NCBI GenBank assembly: GCA_002074035.1
Contig: CP012849.1
Coordinates: forward strand, 464,701-528,700
Direction of reading: 5' to 3'
DNA from: Candidatus Riesia sp. GBBU
GTDB taxonomy: Bacteria > Pseudomonadota > Gammaproteobacteria > Enterobacterales > Enterobacteriaceae
Length of the DNA: 64,000 bases
The position numbers and the translations under genes were made by a program. Positions within the stretch are counted from its first letter, which is position 1. Every line of letters begins with the position of its first letter. The notes below the pieces were generated by a model. That model was not told where the DNA came from and did not search any database. It worked only from the letters and a program-made list of their open reading frames with translations. Positions 26,788 to 37,067 of the stretch are shown piece after piece.

Positions 26788-28817
26788 GTATAACTCTTAG
26801 AATAATTTGAAGAACATGCAAAAATTTTTCTTAATTCCTCTTCGTAAATTTTTTTTATCTTAAAGTTATTAGCCTTCATTAATTTTTTACCTGGATTATT
26901 TCCTACTATAATAAAATCTGTTTTTTTTGAAATATTTGAACTTACTTTGCATCTAAATAATTCTAATTTTTTTATAATTTCATTTCTGGAAAAACTAACT
27001 AATTTTCCAGTTATTACAATATTCTTGTTGAAGAATAAATGAATTGAATTTTCATCAAAATTCAAGTCAGAAAATGAAATTTTAATTTCTTTAATTAAAG
27101 CATTAACAACAATAATATTTTCTCTACATGAGAAAAAATCAACTATACTTTTAGAAACTTTTCTTCCTATATCAGGAACGTTTTTTAATGAATTTTGATT
27201 TGCGTTTATTATTAAATTTAGTGACTTATAATGATTTGCAAGATTTCTAGATAAATATTTTCCAACTCCATTAATACCAAGAGAATATAAAAATCTCTGC
27301 AAAGTTGTTTTTCTTGAATGATTTATTGACCTAATAATATTTTCAGAAGTTTTCTTACCAATTTTATTTACTTTAACTAAAGAAAAAATATTTAAATTGT
27401 ACAAATCAGAAATTTTTTTCACAGATTTTGAATCAACCAACTTACAAATAATTCTTTCTCCAATACACTTTATGTTCATTGCATCTATAGAAACGAAATG
27501 TTTTAAACTACATTTAATTTGAGATGGACATGAAAAAATATTTTCACAAATAGCTATGTTATTCCTATGACTAATTCTAGACTTACAAGATGGACACTCT
27601 GAAGGAATATTTGATTTTATTTTATTTCTATTTTTATTATTTCTAATAACACTATGAATTTTCGGTATTATATTGCCTGACATTCTAACTAAAACTTTAT
27701 CTTTAACTTCTATATCTAGATTTTTAAAAAAATTAGTGTTATATAAAGAAACATTTCTAACTATTACTCCAGAAAAATCTATTGGCTTTAATTCTGCGAC
27801 TGGTGTTATTATTCCAGTTCTACCTACAGAGAAGTTTATTTTTTTTACTTCACTAATTTTTTCTTTTGTATTGAACTTTAATGCGACAGCCCATCTAGGA
27901 TATCTAGATGTAAAACCAATTATTTTTTGTTGAGATAAAAGATTTAGTTTAACAACTATTCCATCTATATCAAAATCTAATTTTTCATTGATGTTTTTTA
28001 TATATTCATAAAATTTCATTATCTCTTTTAAAGATTTACAAACAACTGTATGATCCTCTATAGGTAATCCCCATTGTTTACATGTTTTTAAATAATCAAA
28101 TTGATTTAAAAAAAGACATTTTCCTTTTATTATCCCAAATCCATGACAGAAAAAAGACAGCAACCTATTAGAATTTTTCCTATGATTAACTTGTCGTAAA
28201 AATCCAGAAGCTGTATTTCTTGGACTAACAAATTTCCTTTTAAGATTTTCTTTTGTATTTAATTGAAAAAATTTTTTTTTACTTATAAATATTTCACCTC
28301 TAATTTCAATTAATTTTGGTATATTTGATCCTGTAAGAACAACTGGAACACTACAAAAATTATAAACGTTTCTTGTTATATCTTCTCCAACTAAACCGTT
28401 TCCACGGGTTACAGCTCTATATAATTTTCCATTCTTATATATTAAATTTACAGCGACTCCATCTATTTTAAGCTCACAACAAAAATCTATTTTTCCTAAC
28501 TCTTTATCTCTATTTTTAACTTTATTAAAAAACTTTAAAATATCTACTTTATTATAAACGCTATTTAATGAAAGCATTGGAAAATTATGAAAAAATTTTT
28601 TAAATTTATTTGAAGGATCACATCCTACTATTTGAGTTTGTGAAAACTTTGAATAGTAATCTGAGCTACTTTCTTCCAAACTTTTCAGATTCAAAAATAT
28701 ATCATCGTATTCTTTATCTGAAATTGCAGAATCAGAAAGATTATAATATAGATCAGAATGATACCTTAATTTTTTTCTTATCTGATTTATATAATGTTTT
28801 TTCTCTTTACTTAACAT
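26784..28817 (-). CDS. ligA: NAD-dependent DNA ligase
   Basis: 677 residues (E. coli 671). It seals nicks in replication and repair using NAD. Domains in order: Ia and adenylation, with adenylated lysine K117 in ELKIDG; OB fold; a four-cysteine zinc finger (CPSC then C-x5-C, near 405-430); helix-hairpin-helix repeats (NKIGKKTSENI, GVGKYLSRN, PDIGRKVSKSI); and a C-terminal BRCT domain starting near NIVITGKL. All are present, so the enzyme should be complete. It is divergent from ptsH as in E. coli after loss of zipA, cysZ and cysK. Confidence 0.97.
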   Translation of the reverse strand: MLSKEKKHYINQIRKKLRYHSDLYYNLSDSAISDKEYDDIFLNLKSLEESSSDYYSKFSQTQIVGCDPSNKFKKFFHNFPMLSLNSVYNKVDILKFFNKVKNRDKELGKIDFCCELKIDGVAVNLIYKNGKLYRAVTRGNGLVGEDITRNVYNFCSVPVVLTGSNIPKLIEIRGEIFISKKKFFQLNTKENLKRKFVSPRNTASGFLRQVNHRKNSNRLLSFFCHGFGIIKGKCLFLNQFDYLKTCKQWGLPIEDHTVVCKSLKEIMKFYEYIKNINEKLDFDIDGIVVKLNLLSQQKIIGFTSRYPRWAVALKFNTKEKISEVKKINFSVGRTGIITPVAELKPIDFSGVIVRNVSLYNTNFFKNLDIEVKDKVLVRMSGNIIPKIHSVIRNNKNRNKIKSNIPSECPSCKSRISHRNNIAICENIFSCPSQIKCSLKHFVSIDAMNIKCIGERIICKLVDSKSVKKISDLYNLNIFSLVKVNKIGKKTSENIIRSINHSRKTTLQRFLYSLGINGVGKYLSRNLANHYKSLNLIINANQNSLKNVPDIGRKVSKSIVDFFSCRENIIVVNALIKEIKISFSDLNFDENSIHLFFNKNIVITGKLVSFSRNEIIKKLELFRCKVSSNISKKTDFIIVGNNPGKKLMKANNFKIKKIYEEELRKIFACSSNYSKSYT

Positions 28818-29197
28818 AATAAATTTATTTATATAATTAACAATTGAAATATTTTTAGAGCCATAAAATATTAAAGAAAAAGAATATTTCGTACAGAATA
28901 TCTATATTAAAAGTAAACTTTAAAATTCAAAAATTCTGAAAATACTTTTATTATATCTGATATAGATTACAGAATTGACTTTTTATTTTTCTTATATAAA
29001 ATTAATAAAATTAAAACTTTTTGAAAAGGATATAAAATTTCTTTTCATCAATAAATAGAAAGTATAAAACTATAAACTATAATTGTAAACATATAGTTAA
29101 CTTTATATGAATTTTGAAAAAATAATTTAAGTTCTAGTTTTTAAAAAATTCTTAAAAAGATTTTTAGTTTAAAAATAAATACAATTGAGGAAATAAT
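28818..29197. other. divergent spacer between ligA and ptsH
   Basis: 380 bases, no gene. In E. coli zipA, cysZ and cysK lie here; no remnant could be recognised. The right end holds the ptsH ribosome binding site (GAGGAAA). No clear CRP site (TGTGA-N6-TCACA) was found. Confidence 0.5.
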
Positions 29198-29455
29198 ATG
29201 TTTCAAAAAGAAGTAACTATTAATTCACCTAATGGTCTTCACATTCGTCCTGCCGTAAAGTTTGTAAAGGAAGCAAAAAATTTTTCTTCTAAAATTACTA
29301 TTAAGTTTGGTGAAAAAATAGCTAATGCTAAAAGTCTTTTTAAATTACAAAGACTTGGATTGAAAAAAGGTTCTGTTATTACTATCCTAGCAGAAGGACA
29401 AGATGAAGAAAAAGCTGTTGAAAAATTATCTAAAATAATATTAGAGTTAGAATAA
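29198..29455 (+). CDS. ptsH: phosphocarrier protein HPr
   Basis: 85 residues, the same as E. coli. It carries phosphate from enzyme I to sugar-specific enzymes II. The phosphorylated H15 is in NGLHIRP; S46 lies in AKSLFKLQ. A strong GAGG ribosome binding site precedes the ATG. It is followed by ptsI after 72 bases. Confidence 0.98.
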   Translation: MFQKEVTINSPNGLHIRPAVKFVKEAKNFSSKITIKFGEKIANAKSLFKLQRLGLKKGSVITILAEGQDEEKAVEKLSKIILELE

Positions 29456-29527
29456 AATTTTTTATTTTCTAAGATAAATTTATTAATTGAAGTAGTTGTT
29501 CTTTTTTAAAACTTAATAGGTGAAAGT

Positions 29528-31285
29528 ATGATTTCAGGATCTTCGATGTCTCCAGGAATTGCGTTTGGTAAACCTTTGATTTTAAGAGAATCAAATATAT
29601 CTATTAGTAAGGTAAAGATTTCAGATGACCAAATTGAAAAAGAAGTTTTAAAATTTTTTTCCGCAAGACATAAAACGATAAAGCAACTAAAAATTATAAA
29701 AGATATGACAAAAAATAGTATTGGAGAGAGTAAATCTGAAATATTTGAAGGTCATATAATGCTTGTAGAAGACGATGAATTTGAAAAGTCTGTTATAGAA
29801 ATTATAGAAAAAGAGAAAAAAACTGCTGAATCTGCCATTAAAAAAGCAATAAATAAACAAATAAAATCTATAGAGAAAATAGACAATACTTATTTAAGAG
29901 AACGAGCATTGGATTTTAAAGATATTGGAACAAGAATGTTAAAGAACGTTTTGGGAATACCTATAATCAATCTTGGATCTATAGATAATAGATCAATACT
30001 TGTAGCAAAAGATATTAGTCCATCCGAAATATCTCAATTAAATTTAAAAAAAATACTAGGATTAATAATAGAATTTGGAGGAAAAGCTTCACATTCTTTC
30101 ATAATAGCTAAATCTTTAGAGATTCCATCAATATTTGGAGTAAAAGATGCAATAAATAAAATTCAAAAATGTAGTTATATAATTTTAGATGCATTAAATA
30201 ATAAAATTTACTGCAATCCATCTGAAATGGAAATTAAAAAAGCAAAAAAAATTCAACATAAACATCTAAAAATTAAGAAATCTTTAGAAAATCTGAAAAA
30301 TTTTCCGGCAATAACTATAGATGGGCATAGAATAAAACTTTGTGCAAATGTAAATGGAATACATGATATACAAATAACAAAGAGCCAATCTGCTGATGGA
30401 ATTGGATTATATAGGACAGAGTTTCTTTATATGAATCGCAATTCATTTCCATGTGAAGAAGAACAGTTCGAAACATACAAAAAAATAGCAGTATCTATTA
30501 ATCCAAATCCTATAACAATAAGAACTATAGATATAGGCGGAGATAAAACAACCTCATGTATAGAATTTCCAAAAGAAGAGAATCCGTTTCTTGGATGGAG
30601 AGCTATAAGAGTTTCTATGGATCGAAAAGAAATATTACATACTCAAATTAGAGCAATATTAAGAGCTTCTAATTTTGGGAAAATTTATATTATGTTTCCA
30701 ATGATAATCTCTATAGAGGAAATCCTTTATTTAAAGGAAGAGATTCTTTTCATAAAGAAACAATTGAAAAAGAAAAAATACGAGTTTGATCCATCGATCA
30801 AAATAGGAGTTATGATAGAAACTCCTGCAGCAGCTGTTATTTCAAGAGATCTAGCTAAAGAGGTTGACTTTTTTAGTATCGGAACAAACGATCTAACACA
30901 ATACACACTGGCTGTTGACAGAAATAATGAAAAAATTTCTCATCTTTATAATCCAATATCTCCATCAGTTTTAAGATTAATTAAAAAAGTGATTTCTAAT
31001 TCACATAAAGAAGGAAAATGGACAGGTATATGCGGAGAAATTGCAGGGGATGAGACTTATTCAGCTTTATTACTTGGAATGGGAGTAGATGAATTAAGTA
31101 TGAGTTCATCATCAATACAAAAAGTTAAGAGAATAATAAGAAACGTATCTTATAGAGATGCTAAAAAACTAGCAGAAAAATCTATTAAAAAATCGAAAAT
31201 AAAAGAAATAGAAAAAACAACAATCAGTTTTCTTTTAAAAAGAAATTTAATTAAAAAAACATCACATTCTAAAAATTCTTTATAA
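29528..31285 (+). CDS. ptsI: phosphoenolpyruvate-protein phosphotransferase (enzyme I)
   Basis: 585 residues (E. coli 575). It takes phosphate from PEP and passes it to HPr. The active-site H189 lies in GGKASHS at the E. coli position; the PEP-binding part has GIGLYRTEFLYM, RTIDIGGDK and GICGEIAGD with the catalytic cysteine. AGGTGA precedes the ATG. In E. coli crr (enzyme IIA-Glc) follows immediately; here the next gene is mepM on the other strand, so crr is missing at this place. The sugar served depends on enzymes II elsewhere. Confidence 0.98.
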   Translation: MISGSSMSPGIAFGKPLILRESNISISKVKISDDQIEKEVLKFFSARHKTIKQLKIIKDMTKNSIGESKSEIFEGHIMLVEDDEFEKSVIEIIEKEKKTAESAIKKAINKQIKSIEKIDNTYLRERALDFKDIGTRMLKNVLGIPIINLGSIDNRSILVAKDISPSEISQLNLKKILGLIIEFGGKASHSFIIAKSLEIPSIFGVKDAINKIQKCSYIILDALNNKIYCNPSEMEIKKAKKIQHKHLKIKKSLENLKNFPAITIDGHRIKLCANVNGIHDIQITKSQSADGIGLYRTEFLYMNRNSFPCEEEQFETYKKIAVSINPNPITIRTIDIGGDKTTSCIEFPKEENPFLGWRAIRVSMDRKEILHTQIRAILRASNFGKIYIMFPMIISIEEILYLKEEILFIKKQLKKKKYEFDPSIKIGVMIETPAAAVISRDLAKEVDFFSIGTNDLTQYTLAVDRNNEKISHLYNPISPSVLRLIKKVISNSHKEGKWTGICGEIAGDETYSALLLGMGVDELSMSSSSIQKVKRIIRNVSYRDAKKLAEKSIKKSKIKEIEKTTISFLLKRNLIKKTSHSKNSL

Positions 31286-31369
31286 GAATGATTTAGTATC
31301 ATGTCAAGTAAATTTTTCGTTTTCACTAAATTTAAACAAGAATTTATCTGTTTTTAAAAGAAATATCAT

Positions 31370-32515
31370 TCACTGATGAAGAAAAGAATATAAAGGATTA
31401 ATTGCTTTTTTACCTATCCAAAACTCATAATGCAAATGCGGACCAGTTGTTCTTCCAGAATTTCCTGAAAGTGCAATTATTTCTCCTTTCTTAACATTTT
31501 GACCAATTTTAACAAAAGATTTTAGCAGATGCATATATTTTGTAGTATATTTACCATAATGAGAAATAGAAATGAAATTTCCAGCATTCTTTCCATATCT
31601 AGATATGGTAACTTTTCCGTTTCCTGTAGATAACACAGGAGTTCCAATAGGCATAGAAAAATCTACTCCATAATGAGGAGACAGCTTTTTTGTTATTGGA
31701 TTAAATCTACGTAGGTTAAAATTTGAGGAAATTAAAAAAGAATTTTTAGTTGGATATTTTAAAAAAATTTTTTCTATAGAATTAACATGACAATAATATT
31801 CATTTTTTCCTTTAAAAGTATAAAATTTTTCGCTATTTCTTATAGAAGAAAGTCTCAATCCTTGTATATTGTCTAAAGATATTTCAGAAAAAATTGAAAA
31901 CTTATCGTCATATACTAATGAGCTTAAATCAGCATTCCATAATCTCATGAAAATATTTTGTAGTTCTATTTCATTTGTACTAAATTCGAATTTTATATTA
32001 AAATTATCCATATTAGAAATGTTTTTAAAAAATAAAATATAATAACTAATGTCTTCATTCAAAAACTTATTCTTAATAGATAAGTTTCCGTTACATTCAA
32101 ATTTATCCAAACGAAATATAAGAACTATCCTTCTAATTATGTTGTTCTCATGTTGAGTCCAACAAATCTTTGATATTGTTTTTAACAGTTTTATTTTATT
32201 ATAAAAATAAAGTATTAGTTTTATATCTTGATAAGTAAGACTATTTTTTTCGAAATTAGAAAAATTTTTTCTCAAAATTAAAAAATCGTCATTTGTAAAA
32301 ACAAAAAAATTCCCAGTAACTCTTTTTATAAAAAATTTTTTATGTTTTTTGATATCATTAGAATTTTTACTTATATTACTTAATACAACATTATTCGTAC
32401 TTTCTTTTTTTAGTATACAGAAAAGTTTCGTTTTTTGAATTTCTGAAAAAACAGGGAAAATTAAACAAAGAAAAATTTTTGTTAAAAAGAATAAGATAAA
32501 ATAATACTTTTGCAA
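31370..32515 (-). CDS. mepM: murein DD-endopeptidase, M23 family, MepM-like
   Basis: 381 residues against 440 in E. coli MepM. A hydrophobic N-terminal segment (residues 4-24) looks like a signal or anchor. The C-terminal LytM/M23 domain has its zinc ligands: HYGVDFS near residue 280 (His and Asp) and HLHYE near 362, with SGNSGRTTGP between. MepM cuts D-Ala-mDAP cross-links to let peptidoglycan expand. The N-terminal half shows little similarity. The start is a TTG preceded by GAAG; no better in-frame start was seen. Confidence 0.85.
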   Translation of the reverse strand: MQKYYFILFFLTKIFLCLIFPVFSEIQKTKLFCILKKESTNNVVLSNISKNSNDIKKHKKFFIKRVTGNFFVFTNDDFLILRKNFSNFEKNSLTYQDIKLILYFYNKIKLLKTISKICWTQHENNIIRRIVLIFRLDKFECNGNLSIKNKFLNEDISYYILFFKNISNMDNFNIKFEFSTNEIELQNIFMRLWNADLSSLVYDDKFSIFSEISLDNIQGLRLSSIRNSEKFYTFKGKNEYYCHVNSIEKIFLKYPTKNSFLISSNFNLRRFNPITKKLSPHYGVDFSMPIGTPVLSTGNGKVTISRYGKNAGNFISISHYGKYTTKYMHLLKSFVKIGQNVKKGEIIALSGNSGRTTGPHLHYEFWIGKKAINPLYSFLHQ

Positions 32516-32882
32516 TTCACATACTTCTTTTTTTGAAGAGTTTAATGTTTAAATAGTTATATTCATATAACAAAAGTTTTAACTCATAAAAAATCTTAAA
32601 ATCCTAAAGGATAGAATAAAAATTTCACAAGAAAAGTAATTAAACATCCTTTGAGATTAAAATCTACCTTAGGATATTTTAAGGTAATATCGAAATCATA
32701 TCAAGAACTTTTTAATTTACTAAATTGTTTCAAAATTTTAAAAAATATTTCAAAGAAAATATGTTAAATCCTTATAAGATTTTTATATAAATATTATTTA
32801 CTAATAATTTGTCAATTTATTATCTATATTTTAAACAAACTAAAACGTTTTACAAAAACATTTATTAACTTTTTAAAAGTTT
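32516..32882. other. spacer between ispH and mepM
   Basis: 367 bases without a gene. The 32580-32700 part is somewhat richer in G+C and contains small palindromes (ATCCTAAAGGAT near 32600 and the hairpin at 32665-32686), possibly terminators or gene remnants. Nothing recognisable by protein similarity. Confidence 0.45.
32665..32686 (-). terminator. possible terminator downstream of ispH
   Basis: TACCTTA and TAAGGTA form a 7-bp stem around an eight-base loop. On the minus strand, the direction of ispH, it is followed by GATTTT, a weak T tract. It lies about 200 bases past the ispH stop. Weak evidence. Confidence 0.3.
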
Positions 32883-33767
32883 TCATTCATAAATAAAAAC
32901 TTCACCAATTTTTTTTAAAAACTTTACTATTTCTTGAACAATCACATAAGGCACTGACGTTCCTGAAACTACACCTACATAAGAAATATTATGAAACCAA
33001 GACTGATCTATTTCCAAAACAGAATCAATTAAGTAACTTGGCTTCCCAGATTCCAATGATATATCTAACAAACAACAAGCATTAGAAGAATATCTTGAAC
33101 CTATTACAATCATTAAATCAACTATTTTTAATAATTTTCTTGTATAAAATTGACGTTGAGCAACAACATGACAAATATTACCATTTTTTGAAAATTTAAT
33201 TTTAGGAAACTTCTTAACAAGACAAGAAATTATTTTTTCAACTTTTAAAACAGATAAAGTAGTTTGAGTTATACAGAACAAATTATCTGCATTTTTTACT
33301 TTTAAATAATCAACATCTTCAACAGACTCAATTAAATATATCCCGCTTGAATTATTATCATAATGTCCAAGTGTTCCTTCGATTTCTGGATGTCCAGATT
33401 TTCCAATTAATATAACTTCAGCATTTTTACTACTAGCTTTTAAGATTTTTGTATGAACAGTTCTAACTAATGGACAAGTAGTATTTAATAAATCAACTAA
33501 ATGTTTTTTTTTAATTAGTTTTAAAGTTTTTTTTGAAATTCCATGAGCAGAAATCATTACAACTGAATAATTAGGGATTCTAGAAATATCTTTTACAAAA
33601 ATTAATCCTTTATTTTCTAAGTTTTTTGTTACATAGTTATTATGTACTAAATAATTAAATACATAGATTGGAGAACCATATTTAACAAGAGCACTATTAG
33701 CCATTTTAATAGCTTTATCCACTCCAAAACAGAATCCAATCGGATTCATCAAAAAAAATTTTATCAT
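32883..33767 (-). CDS. ispH: 4-hydroxy-3-methylbut-2-enyl diphosphate reductase
   Basis: 294 residues (E. coli 316). It is the last enzyme of the MEP isoprenoid pathway, giving IPP and DMAPP. The three iron-sulfur cysteines are visible in GFCFGVD (near residue 13), TTCPLVRTVH (near 97) and NICHVV (near 197); HPEIEGT holds the catalytic glutamate and TQTTLSV the conserved threonine. The usual substrate motif SSNSNR is altered to SSNACC, and about 20 C-terminal residues are missing. It lies directly after lspA (13-base gap); fkpB, between them in E. coli, is lost. Confidence 0.95.
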   Translation of the reverse strand: MIKFFLMNPIGFCFGVDKAIKMANSALVKYGSPIYVFNYLVHNNYVTKNLENKGLIFVKDISRIPNYSVVMISAHGISKKTLKLIKKKHLVDLLNTTCPLVRTVHTKILKASSKNAEVILIGKSGHPEIEGTLGHYDNNSSGIYLIESVEDVDYLKVKNADNLFCITQTTLSVLKVEKIISCLVKKFPKIKFSKNGNICHVVAQRQFYTRKLLKIVDLMIVIGSRYSSNACCLLDISLESGKPSYLIDSVLEIDQSWFHNISYVGVVSGTSVPYVIVQEIVKFLKKIGEVFIYE

Positions 33768-33780
33768 TTTATTCAGAAAT

Positions 33781-34269
33781 TTAATTATTTTTCTTTATAA
33801 ACATATTTAATATAAGAAGTATACTACCAAGAAAAATCGACAAATCTGCAAAATTAAAAATCGGAAAATGAAATTCTTTTATATGAAAATCTATAAAATC
33901 TATTATAAAACCTTTCGTGAATCTATCAATGAAATTACCTAATGATCCTCCAATAATCAGGGAATAACCAATCTGAAAAGAAATTTTAATTTTTTTATTT
34001 CTAAATATTTTTTCAAAAAAAATTGAAAAAATAAAAATATTAATAAGAAAAACTATCAAACAATTCATTTTTTCATAATTTTTAAAAATTCCAAAAATAA
34101 TTCCAGAATTTTTTAAATAAATAATATTGAAATATTCGTTTATTTTTAAGTTATGATACTGGCTTATATTCATAAAAACTAAACTTTTACTGAAAAGATC
34201 AATAAAAATAACTAAAAATATTAAAATTAAATTCATATAAATTTTAGAAAAACCTTCGTGTTTCCCCAT
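33781..34269 (-). CDS. lspA: lipoprotein signal peptidase
   Basis: 162 residues (E. coli 164), four hydrophobic segments. It removes the signal peptide from diacylglyceryl prolipoproteins in the inner membrane. The catalytic aspartates are in NFIDRFTKGFIIDFIDF and FNFADLSI near the C-terminus. The start is uncertain: ATG at 34269 gives the E. coli length and overlaps the end of ileS by 26 bases; ATGs at 34299 and 34236 are alternatives. It is part of rpsT...ribF-ileS-lspA-ispH. Confidence 0.94.
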   Translation of the reverse strand: MGKHEGFSKIYMNLILIFLVIFIDLFSKSLVFMNISQYHNLKINEYFNIIYLKNSGIIFGIFKNYEKMNCLIVFLINIFIFSIFFEKIFRNKKIKISFQIGYSLIIGGSLGNFIDRFTKGFIIDFIDFHIKEFHFPIFNFADLSIFLGSILLILNMFIKKNN

Positions 34270-37063
34270 TTTTCTCAGTATTTTCAATGCACCTATCACA
34301 TATATAGCCTTCAGTATTTTTACTCTTAATAAGATTTTCCAAGTATTGCCAACATCTAGGACATTTTTTACCTTCTGTCTTTTTTATAAAGATTTTTATT
34401 CCAGATATCCTACTACTTTCTAAATCTGAAGAAGACAAATCAATATCAAAAAGAAGAACTTTAGATGTTAAAAAGAAAAAATGAATTTCTTTAATAACAG
34501 TTTCAATTAAAAGTCTTATTTTCTTATTTAAGAAAAGAATAACAGTAGCTTCTAATGTTGAATTAATAATTTTTTTAGTTTTAGCTTTTTCTAAACTTTT
34601 GTTTACTTCAATTTTTATTTCTAATAACAAATTCCAAAATTTTTTGTTAAATTTATCTTTTTCATCTAAAGAAAATAATTTTTTATAGTATTCTTCTGTA
34701 AACACAAACTCATTTCTTTCACCAGGTAACTTTCTCCAAATTTCATCTGAAGTAAATGAAAGGATTGGAGATATACATCTCACTAAAGATTCTAAAATAT
34801 GAAACATAGCTGTTTGACAACTTCTACGAGCTATATTATTACTGTTTAGCGTATATTGACGATTTTTTATTATATCTAAATATAAAGATCCTAACTTAAT
34901 TGAACAAAAATGCACAAGACACTGTAACACTTTGTAAAAGTTATATTTTTCATAAAAATATATGATTTTCTTCTGAAATATTTTAGTTTCTGCTATTATC
35001 CATTTGTCAATTTCTACCATGTTATTTCTTTTAATCAAATGATAATTTGGATCAAAATCATATAAGTTAGATAGTAGAAATCTAACTGTATTTCTTATCT
35101 TTCTATAACATTCAATCGGATATTCCAAAGATTCTTTCGAAAAAACAATTTCGTTTTTATAATCTATAGATGATACCCATATTCGTAAAATATCAGCTCC
35201 AAATTTTTCAAATATTTCTGCTGGAGTAATGAAATTTTTTTTAGATTTTGACATTTTTTCTTCTTTTTTATTTAAAACAAAACCGTGTGTTAAAACTTCC
35301 TTATATGGTGCTACACCATTTATTGCAACAGATATAACAATAGAAGACATAAACCAACCTCTGTGTTGATCTGATCCTTCTAAATACATATCTATATTAT
35401 GTTTACTTAGCTTGTTATTTCTTCTAAGAAGACTGTAGTGTGAAGATCCTGAATCAAACCAAACATCTAATATATCAGAAGACTTTTTATAGTACTTTAT
35501 ATCATGTCCTATTAATTCGAACTTGTCCAATTTCCACCATATTTTTGATCCAAACTTTTCAGAAAGTTTAGCAATTTTTTCAATGATTTCTAATGTTTTT
35601 GGATGTAATTTTTTAGTACGTTTATGAAAAAAAATTGGTATTGGAATTCCCCAAGATCGTTGTCTAGAAATGCACCAATCTGGACGATTAATAATCATAG
35701 AACGAATTTTGTTTTTTCCATATTTAGGTATCCAACTAACCTTATCTATTTCATTTATCACAGTACTTCTAAGATTTTTTCTGTTCATACTTATAAACCA
35801 TTGAGAAGTAGAACGAAAAATTAGTTGTTTTTTATGTCTCCAGCAAAATGGACAAGAATGAGATATTTTATTTATACTAAGAACTGCTTTTCTACGATTC
35901 ATTAAATTAATGATTAGTTTACTAGACTTTAAAACTGAAACATTTTTTAATTCATCAATAACATTGAATTTGTATCTACCATCTTCATTAACTGAATTTA
36001 CAACATCAATTTTATATTTCTTGCTGATCAAAAAATCTTCTATTCCATGATCTGGAGCTATATGAACTATTCCAGTACCAGTATCTTTAGTAACATGTTC
36101 ACTTAATATTACAGGAACAGACAAGTTCATAAATGGATGATAAAATTTTAAAAATTCTAACTTATATCCATAGCATTCAGAAATAACTTTAAATTGACTG
36201 AACTTCATTCTTATTAAAGAACTTTTAGCTAAAGATTTTTCTAAAATTAGAAATTGACTATTATTAACTTTTATCAGTTGATAAGTAAATTTAGGATTTA
36301 CGGCAATTGCACGATTCATCGGAATTGTCCAAGGAGTGGTTGTCCAGATAACCATGTAGACGTGTGAATATTTTGATCTAATCCCAAATATATTGAAAAT
36401 TTTCTCATGATTTACTGAAGAAAATTTGACGTCAATAGAAGTTGATACTATGTTAGTATATTCTACTTCTGCTTCTGCTAATGATGATTTACAATCTACA
36501 CACCAATAAACAGGCTTAACATCATGAATAAAATATCCATTTTTGATTATTTTACCAAGAACTCGAATAACATCAGATTCAACTTCATTATTCATTGTAA
36601 GGTAAGGATGTTCCCAATCAGCAAATATACCCATTCTTATAAAATCTTTTTTTTGTATTTCAACTTGCTTATTAACATATTTCTCACACATTTTTCTAAA
36701 TTTTATTGTTGAAACATCTTTTCCTGGAACTCCAAAAATTTTCTCCATTTTATGTTCAATTGGAAGCCCATAACAATCCCAACCTGGTATATATGGAGAA
36801 TCAAATCCATTTAGCCCTTTAGATTTTATTATAAAATCTTTTAGTATTTTATTGATTGCATGTCCTATATGTATTTCACCGTTTGCATATGGTGGTCCAT
36901 CGTGTAGAATAAAAAGTTTATTACCAGATTTTTTTTTTCGAATAATTTTATAGAGATTTTTATTAATCCATCTAGACAATATATCTGGTTCCTTATCAGA
37001 TAAATTTCCATGCATAGAAAAATCAGTTTTTGGTAAGTTTAGTGTATTCTTATAGTTTTTCAT
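34244..37063 (-). CDS. ileS: isoleucyl-tRNA synthetase
   Basis: 939 residues (E. coli 938). A class I synthetase charging tRNA-Ile. HIGH motif in PPYANGEIHIGHAINK near residue 60, the CP1 editing domain with TTPWTIPMNRA, the WCISRQR and DVWFDSGSSH blocks, KMSKS near 600, and a C-terminal zinc site with CPRCW and CDRC. I chose the ATG at 37063, four bases after the ribF stop, because NYKNTLNLP aligns with E. coli residues 3-11; the frame is open to 37099 with no similarity. Confidence 0.97.
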   Translation of the reverse strand: MKNYKNTLNLPKTDFSMHGNLSDKEPDILSRWINKNLYKIIRKKKSGNKLFILHDGPPYANGEIHIGHAINKILKDFIIKSKGLNGFDSPYIPGWDCYGLPIEHKMEKIFGVPGKDVSTIKFRKMCEKYVNKQVEIQKKDFIRMGIFADWEHPYLTMNNEVESDVIRVLGKIIKNGYFIHDVKPVYWCVDCKSSLAEAEVEYTNIVSTSIDVKFSSVNHEKIFNIFGIRSKYSHVYMVIWTTTPWTIPMNRAIAVNPKFTYQLIKVNNSQFLILEKSLAKSSLIRMKFSQFKVISECYGYKLEFLKFYHPFMNLSVPVILSEHVTKDTGTGIVHIAPDHGIEDFLISKKYKIDVVNSVNEDGRYKFNVIDELKNVSVLKSSKLIINLMNRRKAVLSINKISHSCPFCWRHKKQLIFRSTSQWFISMNRKNLRSTVINEIDKVSWIPKYGKNKIRSMIINRPDWCISRQRSWGIPIPIFFHKRTKKLHPKTLEIIEKIAKLSEKFGSKIWWKLDKFELIGHDIKYYKKSSDILDVWFDSGSSHYSLLRRNNKLSKHNIDMYLEGSDQHRGWFMSSIVISVAINGVAPYKEVLTHGFVLNKKEEKMSKSKKNFITPAEIFEKFGADILRIWVSSIDYKNEIVFSKESLEYPIECYRKIRNTVRFLLSNLYDFDPNYHLIKRNNMVEIDKWIIAETKIFQKKIIYFYEKYNFYKVLQCLVHFCSIKLGSLYLDIIKNRQYTLNSNNIARRSCQTAMFHILESLVRCISPILSFTSDEIWRKLPGERNEFVFTEEYYKKLFSLDEKDKFNKKFWNLLLEIKIEVNKSLEKAKTKKIINSTLEATVILFLNKKIRLLIETVIKEIHFFFLTSKVLLFDIDLSSSDLESSRISGIKIFIKKTEGKKCPRCWQYLENLIKSKNTEGYICDRCIENTEKNGETRRFF

Positions 37064-37067
37064 TTTT

